64,000 nucleotides of DNA, taken from the NCBI RefSeq assembly GCF_024868665.1, contig NC_079904.1, forward strand, positions 19,951,591 through 20,015,590. The letters are read 5' to 3'. Position 1 is the first letter of the stretch, and every line of letters begins with the position of its first letter. The notes below the pieces were generated by a model. That model saw only the letters and a program-made list of their open reading frames with translations. It searched no databases and was not told the origin of the DNA. Shown in pieces: positions 62,972 through 64,000 of this stretch. This DNA comes from Triplophysa rosa. Taxonomy: Eukaryota; Chordata; Actinopteri; Cypriniformes; Nemacheilidae. A program made the position numbers and the translations under genes.

Positions 62972-64000
62972 TAGGGCTGTCAAAATTAACGCGTTAATAA
63001 CACGTTAACGCAAATTCCTTTTAACGGCACTAATTTTATTAACGTGCGATTAATGCAGCACGCATTTTCTGTTTGAACCTTGGCCTTGCCCGTAGTTTGA
63101 GAAAGTAAACGATGCAGAAGCAAACGGAAATGGAGAAATAAATAGGTCTTCTGAACGTAAAATTCATATATAAAACGATGTCTGATGGTTCTGTCGACAA
63201 GACTAAAGTAATCTGCATTTATTGTCGATGTGAATTAAGCTATCACCGCAGCACGTCGAGTTTAAAATATCACTTGAAGCGAAGCATACAACTGATGCAG
63301 AGAGCTTTCCTCCTCGCGGCAGACCACACTAGATTGTTTTCAGCAGAGACGGATGGACAACTTCACAAGCAACAGACTCACCACATCGATAGCTAAATGG
63401 GTGGCTACAGCATGTAGGCCAGTTAATGTAGTGGAGGACGAGGGTCTACTTGAAATTATTCGCATCGCATCTAACGATTACACATATGAACTACCTTCGA
63501 GAGCCACTGTTACAAGCAAGATTCACGACTCTTACGAAGAGGAGAAAGCGAAAGTCGAGGAGGCGATAAGACAGACAAACATGGTTGCGTTCACCAGAGA
63601 TTACTGGACTTCCCTCAGTAACTATAGCTACCTGGGGGTCACGGCTCATTATTTTGACACACACTGGAAACTACGGTCGCACGCTTTGACTGTCATGAAG
63701 ACAGACGAGAGGCACTGTGCTGACGTTTGCGCTGAGCACTTTCTGCAGGTAGCCAGACAGTGGAATATTGAATTCAAAATTAGCCCACTGACCACCGATA
63801 GTGCACGCAACATGATTGCCGCGGCCAGGCAGCTTCCATTCGAGCATATGCCTTGCATTGCACACAGCCTCCACCGAGCTATCACAGTTGCGAAAATGTA
63901 AACATGCTTGTGTAAGTAAATAGCTCAGTGCAGAGAAAGAAGTAATGGGAACATGTGTTTTTCCATTTTTTTTTCATGTGTTTAATAGACATGTACAAGT
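62972..64000 (+). mobile_element. hAT transposon with BED-finger transposase, right part outside window
   Basis: It begins TAGGGCTGTCAAAATTAACG, then CGTTAATAACACGTTAACGC, a terminus typical of ZBED-like hAT elements in fish. A transposase frame follows from 63178. The element runs past the window end. Confidence 0.75.
63178..63901 (+). pseudogene. ZBED-like hAT transposase, N-terminal part, frameshifted
   Basis: Frame 1 (63178 to about 63290): MSDGSVDKTKVICIYCRCEL and TSSLKYHLKRS, a BED zinc finger (C-x2-C, then a His-containing helix). Frame 2 (from about 63318): RQTTLDCFQQRRMDNFTSNR, TTSIAKWVATACRPVNVVED, VAFTRDYWTSLSNYSYLGVT (start of the RNase H-like fold) and LTTDSARNMIAAARQLPFEH, MPCIAHSLHRAI. 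A one-base shift separates the frames. The frame stops at 63899 right after VAKM, where GTAAAC could be a splice donor, so an intron is possible. The rest of the catalytic domain is beyond the window. Confidence 0.75.

Overview
The window is vertebrate nuclear DNA, almost certainly from a teleost and probably a cypriniform. The reasons are GT-AG introns, two recognisable vertebrate genes (begain and ufl1), and a fish-typical mix of mobile elements: an RLE-type non-LTR element, L2, chromodomain Ty3/gypsy, BEL/Pao, DIRS, Tc1/mariner, hAT, Harbinger, tRNA-derived SINEs and many TIR-bounded MITEs. The species assignment is inference; I could not search any database.

Layout. 1-2890: repeats upstream of the first visible begain exon. 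2891-12911: the last four coding exons of begain (+ strand). Its 7.2-kb last intron holds a broken RLE-type non-LTR retrotransposon, an antisense chromodomain gypsy element and an L2 tail. 12957-14757: a TIR element carrying a DIRS relic. 15546-26079: a palindromic ACGT-rich element with TIRs of about 0.85 kb, split by a gypsy LTR, by an element inside that LTR (itself carrying two nested MITEs and a SINE), by a partial tandem duplication, and by an L2. 26407-29007: an L2 tail, a 100-N assembly gap and the gag end of an antisense BEL element. 30619-34918: hAT and Harbinger remnants. 34947-42116: a block bounded by single Ns, made of two 2961-bp inverted arms around a 1182-bp spacer. 43360-47690: a second version of the same exon-bearing locus, interrupted by a complete non-autonomous gag-bearing LTR element (44744-47558) with a 5-bp target duplication. 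48-58 kb: SINE, microsatellites and several transposon relics. 59279-59355: first coding exon of ufl1 (+ strand), preceded by a promoter with two TGACGT motifs. The rest is ufl1 intron 1, filled with hAT, Tc1 and MITE copies and ending in a frameshifted BED-finger hAT transposase.

How it fits together. The host genes are independent: begain is a postsynaptic scaffold-associated protein and ufl1 is the UFM1 E3 ligase. Most of the rest is layered transposition. The most unusual parts are (a) the 34.9-47.7 kb region, where a 4144-bp unit recurs, is partly inverted, and lies beside a divergent and partly error-dense second version; (b) a gag-only LTR element with a 15-copy 33-bp minisatellite inside its coding region; (c) a palindromic ACGT element family; and (d) a TIR family starting TAYGGA with an apparent 6-bp target duplication. 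Parts of (a) may be assembly artefact rather than biology.
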